DNA of 64,000 nt, from assembly GCA_000719025.1 (NCBI GenBank), contig JODP01000007.1, forward strand, positions 62,001 through 126,000, in the 5' to 3' direction. Source of the DNA: Kineosporia aurantiaca JCM 3230. GTDB taxonomy: Bacteria; Actinomycetota; Actinomycetes; Actinomycetales; Kineosporiaceae. This document shows positions 34,504 to 43,559 of this stretch, piece after piece. The stretch's first letter is position 1, and each line of letters opens with the position of its first letter. The notes beneath the pieces were generated by a model. That model had not been told where the DNA came from, searched no databases, and saw nothing but the letters and a program-made list of their open reading frames with translations. Position numbers and translations under genes: made by a program.

Positions 34504-35376
34504 TCAGCGCCCGCTGAACTTCGGCGTGCGGCCGCTGCGGACCGCGTCGATGCCCTCGTGAATGTCGGCCGTGTTCATGGTGACCGGCTGGGCCAGCGCC
34601 TCCCACTGGATCGCGGCCTCGAGCCCGGCCGCCGAGGCCTCCAGCCCGGTCTTGGTCAGCCGGGTGGCGATCGGCCCGGCCTCGGCGATCCGGGCGGCGG
34701 CGGTCAGGGCGTGAGCCACCACGTCCTCCTCGGCCACCTCCGCGACGAGCCCCCAGTCCTTGGCCTCGCGGGCCTCGACCACGCGGCCGGTGAAGAGCAT
34801 CTCCCGGGCCCGCGGCACACCGATTGCCTCGGGCAGCAGCCAGGTGGCGCCCATGCCGCCGTGCGTGCCGAGGTAGATGAACGGGGTGCTGAACCGGGCC
34901 GAGGGCGCGGCGAAGCGGAGGTCGCAGGCCAGCGCCAGGCAGACCCCGGCGCCCACGGTGGGCCCGTTGACCGCGGCGATCACCGGGAACGGGAGCTTCC
35001 GGGGGCGCAGCCAGCTCTGGTAGAAGGGCAGCATCCGGTCCCGCAACCGGTCGATCGTCACGTCGTCCTCCCCGCCCTGGTCCAGCCAGGACAGGTCGGC
35101 GCCGGAGCAGAACGAGTTACCGGCGCCGGTGACCACCAGGCACCGGGTCTCCCGGTCGGCCACCGCCGCGTCGAGGGCCTCGTCCCAGGCCGCCGTGAGC
35201 TCGGACGTCATCGCGTTGCGGATGGCGGGCCGGTTCAGGGTCAGCAGCCGCACACCGGGCGAGGGAGTGCTCATCAGGACGGCCGGCTCGTCCTCCTGCG
35301 GCCCTCGGGGGGGTGCGGAGTGCGGCTCGTTCTTGCGGGCGATGGTCTCGCGCTTGACGCCGTCCCGCTTCACCAC
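34504..35376 (-). CDS. enoyl-CoA hydratase/isomerase family protein
   Basis: A 290-residue crotonase-fold enzyme. The oxyanion-hole segments are GAGNSFCSGADL and VNGPTVGAGVCLALACDLRFA. An N-terminal extension of about 33 charged residues precedes the fold. The GTG start lies inside the end of the ArsR gene (7-bp overlap). Probably hydrates or isomerises an enoyl-CoA of the pathway, under ArsR control. Confidence 0.87.
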   Translation of the reverse strand: MVKRDGVKRETIARKNEPHSAPPRGPQEDEPAVLMSTPSPGVRLLTLNRPAIRNAMTSELTAAWDEALDAAVADRETRCLVVTGAGNSFCSGADLSWLDQGGEDDVTIDRLRDRMLPFYQSWLRPRKLPFPVIAAVNGPTVGAGVCLALACDLRFAAPSARFSTPFIYLGTHGGMGATWLLPEAIGVPRAREMLFTGRVVEAREAKDWGLVAEVAEEDVVAHALTAAARIAEAGPIATRLTKTGLEASAAGLEAAIQWEALAQPVTMNTADIHEGIDAVRSGRTPKFSGR

Positions 35377-35765
35377 GTGAGCAGCCGGCCACTGGTGCCG
35401 TCGGCCAGCTCAGCGGCGGCGACCGGGCGGGCCACCGGCCGGGCCGAACGCCGCGGCGCCGGGGTCGTCTCACCGACCAGGCGCAGCCCCGGGATCAGGT
35501 GCTGCAGCTCGTCGATCATCTGCTGGAGCACCTCACGCCGCAGCGTGTAGTAATAGTTGCGGCCGCGCTTGGTCACCGCCACCAGGCCGACCTGGGTGAG
35601 GATCTTGACGTGGTAGGAGATGGTCGGTTTCGAGACCGGCAGCATGTCCTCGAGCTCCGCGCACGGGTACTCGGCCTGGGTCGCGATCTGCTCGACGATC
35701 TGCCAGCGGATCGGATCACCGATCGCCTTGAAGGCCTCGCTCACGCCCACCGCGTCGTTCGGCAT
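35370..35765 (-). CDS. ArsR family regulator
   Basis: A 131-residue winged-helix ArsR protein: AFKAIGDPIRWQIVEQIA, recognition region LPVSKPTISYHVKILTQVGLV, wing KRGRNYYYTL. No Cys pair for metal binding is seen, so it is probably not a metal sensor. The basic tail overlaps the hydratase start, so the two are coupled. It probably senses a pathway metabolite and controls itself and the hydratase. Confidence 0.88.
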   Translation of the reverse strand: MPNDAVGVSEAFKAIGDPIRWQIVEQIATQAEYPCAELEDMLPVSKPTISYHVKILTQVGLVAVTKRGRNYYYTLRREVLQQMIDELQHLIPGLRLVGETTPAPRRSARPVARPVAAAELADGTSGRLLTW

Positions 35766-35793
35766 CGTGCTCTCCCGTCCTCCACACTCCGAT

Positions 35794-35805
35794 CAACAAT
35801 TGTCG
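35794..35805. promoter_or_regulatory. candidate ArsR operator
   Basis: CAACAATTGTCG has a perfect 8-bp core palindrome (ACAATTGT) 29 bp upstream of the ArsR start. Symmetry and place only. Confidence 0.4.
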
Positions 35806-35858
35806 AAGCATGAATCTATGGTAGGAGAGCCGGGCGCCTCACCGCAAAGCTGGTTCCC

Positions 35859-36950
35859 TCACGGATTCGGGCCGGCCTTCGGGACGACCCAGGTGTCCCG
35901 GCCTTCCAACAGAGCCCGCAGCCCCGGCCCGTTCTCGTTCTGAGCCCTGGCGGCGGCCACCTGTTCCCGGGCCGCGTCGTCGTACGTCGACCGTTCCACG
36001 TCCAGAAAGACGCCGGTCACCACGTGGGTCAGGTCGGTCCGGCTGAGCCGGGCCAGGGCGTGGGCCAGGTGCTGGTCGTGCTGGTCGTGAACCACGACAT
36101 CGCCCGGATCGACATCCTCGGCGTGCGCCACGCGGACCCCGAAACCGTCCCGGACGACCACCCGGCTTCCCAGACCGTCCGCGCCGGGCGTCCCAAATCG
36201 GATCGGTTCCCCATGGGTCAGCGGAATCAGGCGCTCGGTGGCCGAGTCCGGGCGTCTCAAGGCATCAAAACTGCCGTCGTTGAACACCGGGCAGTCCTGC
36301 AGGATCTCGATCAGGGACGCGCCGCGGTGCGTCGCGGCAGCGGTCAGGGCGGCGGTCAGCCCGCGGCGGTCGGAGTCCAGGGCCCGGGCCACGAAGGTCG
36401 CCTCGGCGCCGAGGGCGAGCGCGATCGGGTCGAACGGGTGGTCCAGCGAGCCTTGCGGGGTGGATTTCGTGATCTTGCCGGGCTCGCTGGTGGGCGAGTA
36501 CTGGCCCTTGGTGAGGCCGTAGATCCGGTTGTTGAACAGCAGAATGGTGATGTTGACGTTGCGGCGCAGCGCGTGGATGAGGTGGTTGCCGCCGATCGAG
36601 AGGGCGTCCCCGTCCCCGGTCACCACCCAGACCGAGAGGTCCGGCCGGGCCAGGGCCAGGCCGGTGGCGATCGCCGGGGCGCGGCCGTGGATCGAGTGCA
36701 TGCCGTAGGTGTCGACGTAGTAGGGGAACCGGCTGGAGCAGCCGATCCCGGAGACGAAGACCGTGTTCTCGCGCCGGATCCCGAGGGTGGGCAGGAACTG
36801 CTTCATCGTGGCCAGGACGGCGTAGTCGCCGCACCCGGGGCACCAGCGCACCTCTTGGTCGGTGGTGAAGTCCTTGGCCGACTGCTTACCCAGCGCCGGC
36901 GGCACGTGGGCCAGGCCGCTGGCCGGCAGTCCCAGATCGACGGTGCTCAT
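35859..36950 (-). CDS. korB: 2-oxoacid:ferredoxin oxidoreductase beta subunit
   Basis: A 363-residue TPP- and Fe-S-binding subunit: RWCPGCGDYAVLATMKQF, GIGCSSRFPYY, TPP loop GDGDALSIGGNHLIHALRRN. It forms the oxygen-tolerant KorAB type known from mycobacteria, without a separate ferredoxin domain. Its ATG overlaps the korA stop. Converts a 2-oxo acid plus CoA to acyl-CoA plus reduced ferredoxin. The substrate here may be 2-oxoglutarate or a pathway 2-oxo acid. Confidence 0.92.
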   Translation of the reverse strand: MSTVDLGLPASGLAHVPPALGKQSAKDFTTDQEVRWCPGCGDYAVLATMKQFLPTLGIRRENTVFVSGIGCSSRFPYYVDTYGMHSIHGRAPAIATGLALARPDLSVWVVTGDGDALSIGGNHLIHALRRNVNITILLFNNRIYGLTKGQYSPTSEPGKITKSTPQGSLDHPFDPIALALGAEATFVARALDSDRRGLTAALTAAATHRGASLIEILQDCPVFNDGSFDALRRPDSATERLIPLTHGEPIRFGTPGADGLGSRVVVRDGFGVRVAHAEDVDPGDVVVHDQHDQHLAHALARLSRTDLTHVVTGVFLDVERSTYDDAAREQVAAARAQNENGPGLRALLEGRDTWVVPKAGPNP

Positions 36951-38911
36951 GGCCCCTCCAGGTGCTGGACGAAGACGTCGTGCAGTTCGTCGGTCAGGAA
37001 CGGCAGTCCCGAGACCTTGGTGTGGCTGCGGACGTCCACCGCGAAGCGGCCGCGCAGCAGCAGCGCGAGCTGGCCCAGGTTCATCTCCGGAACGAGCACG
37101 GTCCGGAACGATCGCAGGACCTTCTCCAGATTGCCCGGGAAGGGGTTCAGGTGACGCAGATGCGCGGTGGCCACGGACCGGCCGGAAGCACGGATCCCGC
37201 GGGCCGCGGCGACGATCGGCCCATAGGTCGAACCCCAGCCCAGTACCAGGAGATCCGCACCGTCCGGGTCGTCCACGGCCAGGTCGGGCACTTCGATCCC
37301 GGCCACCTTCGCCGCCCGGATCCGGACCATGTGCTCGTGATTGGCCGGATCGTAGGAGATGTTCCCCGTTCCGTCGGCCTTTTCCAGACCGCCGACCCGA
37401 TGCTGCAACCCGGCGGTGCCAGGCACCGCCCAGGGCCGTGCCAGCGTCGCCGGGTCCCGCAGGTAGGGCCAGAAGGCGCCGCTGCCGTCGGGGGCGTTGG
37501 GTTCGGTGGCGAAGTCCGGTTCGATGGGTTTCACCTGATCGACGTCGGGTACCCGCCAGGGCTCGGATCCGTTGGCCAGGGCGCCGTCCGAGAGCAGGAT
37601 GACGGGTGTGCGGTAGGTGATGGCGATCCGGGCAGCCTCAACCGCCGCGTCGAAACAGTCGCCCGGCGTGTTCGGGGCGATCACCGGGACCGGGGACTCG
37701 CCGTTGCGGCCGAACATGGCCTGCAGCAGGTCGGCCTGCTCGGTCTTGGTCGGCAGCCCGGTCGAGGGCCCACCGCGCTGCACGTCGACCACCAGAAGCG
37801 GCAGTTCCAGGGCCACGGCCAGGCCGAGGGCCTCGGACTTCAGCGCCAGCCCGGGGCCGCTGGTGCTGGTCACCCCCAGGGCCCCGCCGAAGGCCGCGCC
37901 GATCGCGGCCCCGATCCCGGCGATCTCGTCCTCGGCCTGGAAGGTGGTCACGCCGAAGCGCTTGTGCCGGGACAGCTCGTGCAGGATGTCCGAGGCCGGC
38001 GTGATCGGGTAGGTGCCGAGCACCACGTCCAGCCCGGAGAGCTGACCGGCCGCGACGATTCCGTAGGCCAGGGCGATATTTCCGGTGATCTGCCGGTAGA
38101 CGCCATCCGGGAGTACGGCCGGGGCCACCTCGTAGGTGACGGCGAACGCCTCCGTGGTCTCGCCGTAGGCGTGCCCGGCCCGGAAGGCCAGGACGTTGGC
38201 CTCGGCCAGATCCGGCCGCCGCGCGAACTTCTCCCGCAGGAAGCGCTCGGTGCCCTCGGCCGGGCGGTGATACATCCAGGACAGCAGGCCGAGCGCGAAC
38301 ATGTTCTTGGCCCGTTCGGCGTCCTTCTTCGACAGCCCGGTGTCCTTCAGGGCCTCCCGGGTCAGCGACGCCATCGCCACCGGGTGCGCCTGGTAGGAGT
38401 CCAGGGTGCCGTCGGTCAGCGGATCCGTGGTGTAGCCGACCCGGGTGAGGTTGCGCCGGGTGAACTCGTCGGTGTTCACGATCAGCACGCCGCCGGGCCG
38501 CAGGTCGTCCAGGTTGGCCTTGAGCGCGGCCGGGTTCATCGCGACCAGCACGTCCGGCCGGTCGCCCGGGGTCATGATGTCGTGATCGGCGAAGTGCAGC
38601 TGGAACGAGGAGACGCCCGGCAGGGTGCCTGCGGGAGCGCGGATCTCGGCCGGGAAGTTGGGCAACGTGGCCAGGTCGTTGCCGAAGCGGGCGGTCTCGG
38701 AGGTGAACCGGTCTCCGGTCAGCTGCATGCCGTCACCGGAGTCGCCGGCGAAGCGGATCACCACGCGGTCGCGTCGGAGCACCGTGGCTGACTCCGCTGA
38801 ATCTTCGGCGGTGCCGGTGTCGTCCGGTGCCCCGAAAGCCTCGGGATCAGATCCCGTGTCGGTTTTGCCTGCTCCAGCGTCCATGCCAGCTCCCGAGCCC
38901 GCGGTACCCAC
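36947..38911 (-). CDS. korA: 2-oxoacid:ferredoxin oxidoreductase alpha (gamma-alpha fusion) subunit
   Basis: A 654-residue fused subunit. The gamma domain is at about 48-220 (VIRFAGDSGDGMQLTGDRF, NFPAEIRAPAGTLPGVSSFQ). The pyrimidine-binding domain is at about 240-470 (TYPITPASDILHELSRHKRF, TSTSGPGLALKSEALG). The C-terminal domain carries LLVLGWGSTYGP. The GTG at 38911 is used; the ATG at 38884 is a good alternative. An acidic N-terminal 45 residues have no family match. Paired with korB. Confidence 0.92.
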   Translation of the reverse strand: MGTAGSGAGMDAGAGKTDTGSDPEAFGAPDDTGTAEDSAESATVLRRDRVVIRFAGDSGDGMQLTGDRFTSETARFGNDLATLPNFPAEIRAPAGTLPGVSSFQLHFADHDIMTPGDRPDVLVAMNPAALKANLDDLRPGGVLIVNTDEFTRRNLTRVGYTTDPLTDGTLDSYQAHPVAMASLTREALKDTGLSKKDAERAKNMFALGLLSWMYHRPAEGTERFLREKFARRPDLAEANVLAFRAGHAYGETTEAFAVTYEVAPAVLPDGVYRQITGNIALAYGIVAAGQLSGLDVVLGTYPITPASDILHELSRHKRFGVTTFQAEDEIAGIGAAIGAAFGGALGVTSTSGPGLALKSEALGLAVALELPLLVVDVQRGGPSTGLPTKTEQADLLQAMFGRNGESPVPVIAPNTPGDCFDAAVEAARIAITYRTPVILLSDGALANGSEPWRVPDVDQVKPIEPDFATEPNAPDGSGAFWPYLRDPATLARPWAVPGTAGLQHRVGGLEKADGTGNISYDPANHEHMVRIRAAKVAGIEVPDLAVDDPDGADLLVLGWGSTYGPIVAAARGIRASGRSVATAHLRHLNPFPGNLEKVLRSFRTVLVPEMNLGQLALLLRGRFAVDVRSHTKVSGLPFLTDELHDVFVQHLEGP

Positions 38912-38944
38912 CTTGCCCTCGGTGCGACGTTACAATCTTTCGAG

Positions 38945-38960
38945 AGATGTGCAAACATCT
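38945..38960. promoter_or_regulatory. perfect 6-bp-arm palindrome before korA
   Basis: AGATGT-gcaa-ACATCT in the 295-bp gap between korA (minus) and the gene at 39207 (plus), 34 bp upstream of the korA start. A likely regulator-binding site. Confidence 0.45.
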
Positions 38961-39206
38961 AAATCATTCAGCCTTCAGGGCGGCCATCGCAGCGACGGAA
39001 CGACCGCTGGGCGTAGAACTCCCCCTGAACGCCGGGGACGACGCATCGACCGGGCCTGGCTATTGAGGTAGATAGATCGATGAACTTATGGTGATTCACG
39101 TGGGTGGCGCGGCCCACGGCCTTCGGGAGCAGCCGCGCCCGCACCGAGGCCGATCTCCGGCAGTCCGGAACGTACCCGCCTACCACGCCGATTGCTGAGG
39201 AATCCG

Positions 39207-40286
39207 ATGACCTCTGACGTCAGCGCTCGCTCCGTTCCGGCCCGGCCCGCACGCGATGCCGCGGCCGGGGAAGGCACAGGCGCCGAAACCGCGCGTGCCG
39301 AACCACTGGGTGCGGGGACGGAGGCTGCCGGCCCTGCTCCCTCCGACAGTGCTGGTGCCGAAGCAGGAGGCGCGGGTCCGTCCCGTTCCGGGGCCGACCC
39401 GAGAGCCAGGTCCGAGCCTGAGGTCAGGACCGGAGGCACCGTTGCGGCGGTCGGATTCATCGGGCTGGGCAGCCAGGGCGGCCCCATTGCCCAGCGCATC
39501 ATCGACGCGGGTGGCCCGGTGACGTTGTGGGCGCGCAGGACCGGGACGCTGGAGCCGTTCGCAAACACGTCGGTCCGGCTGGCCGCCAGTCCGGCCGACC
39601 TGGCCCGGCAGAGCGAGATCGTCTGCGTCTGCGTGGTCGACGACGTCGGGGTCGAGTCGGTCGTGCTGCGGGAGGACGGCGTGCTGGCCGGCCTGAGGCA
39701 GGGCGGGATCCTGGTGATCCACAGCACCGTGCATCCGGACCTGTGCGAGCGGATCGCCGAAGTCGCGGCGCGGCAGGGCGTGCAGGTGGTGGACGCGCCG
39801 GTCAGTGGCGGGGGACCGGCCGCCGGGCGGGGCGAGCTGGTGGTGATGACCGGTGGTGACGCGGACGCCGTGGCCCGGTGCACGCCGGTTTTCGCGCTCT
39901 TCGGCGATCCCGTGCTGCATCTGGGGCCCGTCGGGTCGGGGCAGCGGGCCAAGCTGCTGAACAACCTGATGCTGGCGGCCAACATGGGTGTCGCGGAAAG
40001 CGCCTTCGCGCTGGCGAAGCGGCTGAACGTGGACCCGGTGCAGTTGTCCGTGCTGCTCTCCCGGGCCAGTGGGCGCAGCTACGGCGCGGCGCTCCTGCGC
40101 GCACCCGACTTCGACCTGGCCGCCAGCGCGAGCAAGGCCGGGCCGTTACTCCGCAAGGACGTCGGCCTCTTGGTCGACCTGGCCCGCTCGGCGGGGGTCG
40201 AACCCGGCCCAGTACTCGACGCCGCCGACAGTGCGCTCACCTCGATGGGGCTGCCAAGGCCCTCGTCGACCCACGAAACCGATTGA
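39207..40286 (+). CDS. beta-hydroxyacid (3-hydroxyisobutyrate-type) dehydrogenase with N-terminal extension
   Basis: A 359-residue protein. Residues 1-75 are an Ala/Gly/Pro/Glu-rich low-complexity extension. From about 78 it is a normal NAD-binding 6PGDH-fold enzyme (VGFIGLGSQGGPIAQRI), with APVSGGGPAA and the catalytic Lys in GQRAKLLNNLMLAAN. The ATG at 39207 has TGAGGA upstream. It oxidises a beta-hydroxyacid or reduces a semialdehyde; operon with the amidohydrolase at 40317. Confidence 0.87.
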   Translation: MTSDVSARSVPARPARDAAAGEGTGAETARAEPLGAGTEAAGPAPSDSAGAEAGGAGPSRSGADPRARSEPEVRTGGTVAAVGFIGLGSQGGPIAQRIIDAGGPVTLWARRTGTLEPFANTSVRLAASPADLARQSEIVCVCVVDDVGVESVVLREDGVLAGLRQGGILVIHSTVHPDLCERIAEVAARQGVQVVDAPVSGGGPAAGRGELVVMTGGDADAVARCTPVFALFGDPVLHLGPVGSGQRAKLLNNLMLAANMGVAESAFALAKRLNVDPVQLSVLLSRASGRSYGAALLRAPDFDLAASASKAGPLLRKDVGLLVDLARSAGVEPGPVLDAADSALTSMGLPRPSSTHETD

Positions 40287-40316
40287 ACCGTTGAGAGAAG
40301 GAAAGAGGCAGAGCTG

Positions 40317-41444
40317 ATGCTTCCCGACGATGCCAGGATCATCTCCGTTGACGACCATGTGATTGAGCACCCCCGGGTCTGGCTGGACCGGCTCCCGGCC
40401 AAGTACCAGGACCGCGCGCCCCGGATCATCCGGCTGGAGGACGGCAACGACGCCTGGCTCTACGACGGCGAGCGCTCCGGCAACTTCGCCCTGAACGCGG
40501 TCGCGGGCAAACACCCCCGGGACTTCGGGATGGACCCGCGCAGCTACTCCGACATGCGGGACGGCTGTCACGACGTCGAGGCCCGGCTGAAGGACATGGA
40601 CATCGAGGGCACCTGGGCCCAGATGTGCTTCCCCAACATGGGGGGCTTCGCCGGCAGCACCTTCTGGCGGAGCAAGGACAAGGAGCTCGCGGCGGCCTGC
40701 ATCACCGCCTACAACGACTTCATCCTGGACGAGTGGTGCGCATTCAACCCTGAGCGCCAGATACCGCTGTGCATGGTGCCGTTCTGGGACGTCCCGGCCG
40801 CGGTCAAGGAGGCCGAGCGGGTCGCCGCCAAGGGGGCCAAGTCGATCACCTTCCTGGAGGCCCCGCACCGCCTGGGCCTGCCCTCGTACCACACCGACCA
40901 CTGGGATCCGCTCCTGAAGGTCTGTGAGGAGGCCGAGCTTCCGCTGTCGGTGCACTTCGGCTCCGGCGGGGCCCCGGCCGGGACGGCCGAGGACGGCGAC
41001 ATGTTCATCACCATCGCGCTGTTCGGTCTGAACTCGATGATGGCGATGGTCGACCTGCTGATGTCGCCGGTGTTCTACAAGTTCCCGACGCTGAAGTTCG
41101 TGCTCGCCGAGGGCGGGATCGGCTGGATCCCGTACCTGCTCGAGCGCACTGACTACTCGTGGGAGCGGCACCGCTACTGGTGCAAGATCAACGCCGAGCA
41201 GCGCCCGTCGGAACTGTTCGACGACCACATCTTCGGCTGCTTCGTCTCCGACCAGACCGGCCTGAACGAGCGGTACCAGATCGGCGTGAACAACATCCTG
41301 TTCGAGAGCGACTACCCGCACTCGGACTGCAACTGGCCCCACACCCGCAAAGTGCTGGCCGAGCAGTTGCGGGACGTGCCGGACGACGAGGCCCGGCTGA
41401 TCGTCGAGGGCAACGCCCGGCGGATCTTCAACTTCCCGGGCTGA
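40317..41444 (+). CDS. amidohydrolase, ACMSD-like family
   Basis: A 375-residue amidohydrolase-2 family enzyme with the N-terminal SVDDHVIE and late ESDYPHSD motifs usual for the family, and SVHFGSGG as a further His ligand. The AAGGAAAGAGG region upstream of the ATG supplies a ribosome site. Third member of this family in the window after 8375 and 9450. Metal-dependent hydrolysis or decarboxylation of a pathway acid is likely. Confidence 0.88.
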   Translation: MLPDDARIISVDDHVIEHPRVWLDRLPAKYQDRAPRIIRLEDGNDAWLYDGERSGNFALNAVAGKHPRDFGMDPRSYSDMRDGCHDVEARLKDMDIEGTWAQMCFPNMGGFAGSTFWRSKDKELAAACITAYNDFILDEWCAFNPERQIPLCMVPFWDVPAAVKEAERVAAKGAKSITFLEAPHRLGLPSYHTDHWDPLLKVCEEAELPLSVHFGSGGAPAGTAEDGDMFITIALFGLNSMMAMVDLLMSPVFYKFPTLKFVLAEGGIGWIPYLLERTDYSWERHRYWCKINAEQRPSELFDDHIFGCFVSDQTGLNERYQIGVNNILFESDYPHSDCNWPHTRKVLAEQLRDVPDDEARLIVEGNARRIFNFPG

Positions 41445-41464
41445 TTCACGGGCTCAGCCCGGTG

Positions 41465-41490
41465 CCGGGTCCGGCATCCGCCGGACCCGG
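41465..41490 (+). terminator. 11-bp hairpin between genes
   Basis: CCGGGTCCGGC-ATCC-GCCGGACCCGG, 20 bp after the amidohydrolase stop and 23 bp before the next ATG. A probable terminator or attenuator; no T-run. Confidence 0.6.
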
Positions 41491-41512
41491 TCCGGATCGG
41501 TGAAGGGCGAGC

Positions 41513-42328
41513 ATGCAGATCGGATTTGTCGGGGCCGGCCGAATGGGGCGGCCCATGCTGCAGCGGCTGGTCGGCGCCGGGCACGCGGTGACGGCGCACT
41601 ACCTCTTCGACGAGCAGGCGCCCCCGCTGCTCGAGGACGGCGCGAAGGTCAGCCGGAGCCTGGGCGAGGTGGCGGCCGGGGCGGAGATGGTGTTCGTCAA
41701 CGTACTCACCGACGCCCAGGTGCGGGCCGTGTGCTTGGAGGACGGTCTGGTCCCGGCGATGGAAGCCGGCTCGCTGCTGGTGATCCACACGACCAGCAGC
41801 CCGGCCACGGCCGAGCTCGTCGCGGCGGCCGGGGCCGCGAACGACGTCTCGGTGATCGACTCACCGGTCAGCGGGGGCCCGCACGACATCACGGCCGGCA
41901 CCATCACGCTGTTCGTCGGGGCGGACGAGAAGACGTTCGCCCGGGCCCGTCCGGTGCTGGCCGCCTACGGTGACCCGATTCTGAACGTCGGGCCGGCCGG
42001 TTCCGGCCAGAAGGTGAAACTGCTCAACAATGCGGTGTTCTCGGCCAACATCGGGGCCCTCGCGGTGGCCGCGCGACTGGCCGACGGCCTTGGGATGGAC
42101 GAGAGCGCCTTGATGAGGGCGATCCAGCACGCCAGCGGGGACAGTCGCGCGTTGGCCGGAGTCGCATCCCGGGGATCGGTGGGCGAGTTCGCCAGCGGAG
42201 TCCAGCAGTTCCTGGTTAAGGACATCGAAGTGGTCCGAGAAATCCTTGCCGAACTTGGCCACGACCTCGGGCCCTTGGAACCTCTCTACGCCGAGACGGC
42301 GCACCGTGCGGGCATCTACACATCATGA
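41513..42328 (+). CDS. beta-hydroxyacid (3-hydroxyisobutyrate-type) dehydrogenase
   Basis: A 271-residue enzyme: N-terminal GFVGAGRMGRPMLQRL, DSPVSGGPHDITAG and catalytic Lys in GSGQKVKLLNNAVFSAN. Slightly short for the family (usually near 290) and without the extension seen in its paralogue at 39207. It begins a run of thiolase, 3-hydroxyacyl-CoA dehydrogenase, carboxyltransferase and VOC genes. Confidence 0.88.
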   Translation: MQIGFVGAGRMGRPMLQRLVGAGHAVTAHYLFDEQAPPLLEDGAKVSRSLGEVAAGAEMVFVNVLTDAQVRAVCLEDGLVPAMEAGSLLVIHTTSSPATAELVAAAGAANDVSVIDSPVSGGPHDITAGTITLFVGADEKTFARARPVLAAYGDPILNVGPAGSGQKVKLLNNAVFSANIGALAVAARLADGLGMDESALMRAIQHASGDSRALAGVASRGSVGEFASGVQQFLVKDIEVVREILAELGHDLGPLEPLYAETAHRAGIYTS

Positions 42329-42344
42329 CAGGAGCGTGGCAGTC

Positions 42345-43517
42345 GTGACCGAAGCAGTGATCGTCAGCGCGGTGCGGACGGCGGTGGGTACCGCGCGGAG
42401 AGGGACACTCAGCGAGACCCCGGCCGAGACCCTGGCCACTCATGTTCTGCAGTCCGTGATCGAGCGCTCCGGGTTGCCCGGTGAACGGGTGGACGACGTC
42501 ATCCTCGCCGAAAGTCTCTACGGTGGAGGAGACCTGGCCCGACACGCGGCAGTCGCCGCAGGGCTTCAGCAGGTGCCGGGCGTGGCCGTGAACCGGCACT
42601 GCGCGGGCAGCCTGACCAGTACCTCGTTCGCCGCCGCCCAGATCATCGCCGGTGCCGCCGATGCCGTCGTGGCCGGCGGCGTCAACAGTTCCTCGCTGTC
42701 CCCGGTCCTCACCTGGCGCACGCCGGGGACCGAGGACGACTACCAGCGTCGCGGCGTCCCCACTTTCCCCTACACCGACACGGCCAACGACGACACCAGC
42801 ATCTCCACCGGATGGAACGTGGCCAAATACCACGGCCTGAGCCGGGAGGAGATGGACGCCTGGGCGCTGCGCTCGCACCAGCGGGCGGTCGCGGCCACCG
42901 ACGCGGGCTGGTTCGAGGGCGAGATCACGCCGATCAAGGTGACCCGCAAGGACGGCGCCGTGGTCGATTTCGCCGTGGACGAGCACCCGCGCCGGGACAC
43001 GTCCCTGGAGAAACTGGCGAAGCTGAAGCCGCTGCATCCGGAGATCGGGGGCTTCTCGATCACCGCGGGCAACGCCAGCGGCTCCAACGACGCCGCCAGC
43101 GCCCTGCTGCTCACCAGCGCCGGACTGGCTGCCGCCGAGGGCCTGACCCCGCTGGCCAGGGTCACGGCCTGGACCTCGACCGGCGTCGACCCCGCCCTCA
43201 CCGGGCTGGGCGCGATCGCGGTGATCGAGAAGCTCTTCGCCCGGACCGGTCTGAGCCGGGAGGACGTGGACCTGTGGGAGATCAACGAGGCCTTCGCCGC
43301 CGTTCCGGTCGCCGCCTGCAAGGTGCTCGGCCTGGACGAGGAGAAGGTCAACGCCTTCGGTAGCGGCTGCAGCATCGGCCACCCGATCGCGGCCAGCGGT
43401 GGGCGGATGCTCACCACCCTGGTCCACGCGCTGCGCCGCCGCGGCGGGGGGGTCGGCGTCGCGGCGATGTGTGCCGGGGGCGGTCAGGGCGGCGCCGTCG
43501 TCGTGAAAGTGGCCTGA
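42345..43517 (+). CDS. thiolase (acetyl-CoA acetyltransferase family)
   Basis: A 390-residue classical thiolase with all three catalytic residues visible: Cys86 (NRHCAGSLTS), His346 (SIGHPIAASGGR) and Cys376 (AAMCAGGGQGG). The GTG at 42345 is ten bases after CAGGAG; a GTG at 42336 is possible. Cleaves a 3-oxoacyl-CoA to acyl-CoA, directly before a 3-hydroxyacyl-CoA dehydrogenase gene. Confidence 0.92.
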   Translation: MTEAVIVSAVRTAVGTARRGTLSETPAETLATHVLQSVIERSGLPGERVDDVILAESLYGGGDLARHAAVAAGLQQVPGVAVNRHCAGSLTSTSFAAAQIIAGAADAVVAGGVNSSSLSPVLTWRTPGTEDDYQRRGVPTFPYTDTANDDTSISTGWNVAKYHGLSREEMDAWALRSHQRAVAATDAGWFEGEITPIKVTRKDGAVVDFAVDEHPRRDTSLEKLAKLKPLHPEIGGFSITAGNASGSNDAASALLLTSAGLAAAEGLTPLARVTAWTSTGVDPALTGLGAIAVIEKLFARTGLSREDVDLWEINEAFAAVPVAACKVLGLDEEKVNAFGSGCSIGHPIAASGGRMLTTLVHALRRRGGGVGVAAMCAGGGQGGAVVVKVA

Positions 43518-43559
43518 GGCAGTCGGGAACCCGAGAACGAGGGACAGGAGACAGGCCGG

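Noticed and set aside
35370..35765. Metal-sensing ArsR
   Set aside because: No Cys pair or His cluster of the known metal sites is visible, and neighbours are not metal-resistance genes.
36962..38791. 609-codon open frame on the plus strand
   Set aside because: It is exactly antisense to korA; its translation is His/Gly/Arg/Val-rich without any family motif, a common artefact of high-G+C codon bias.
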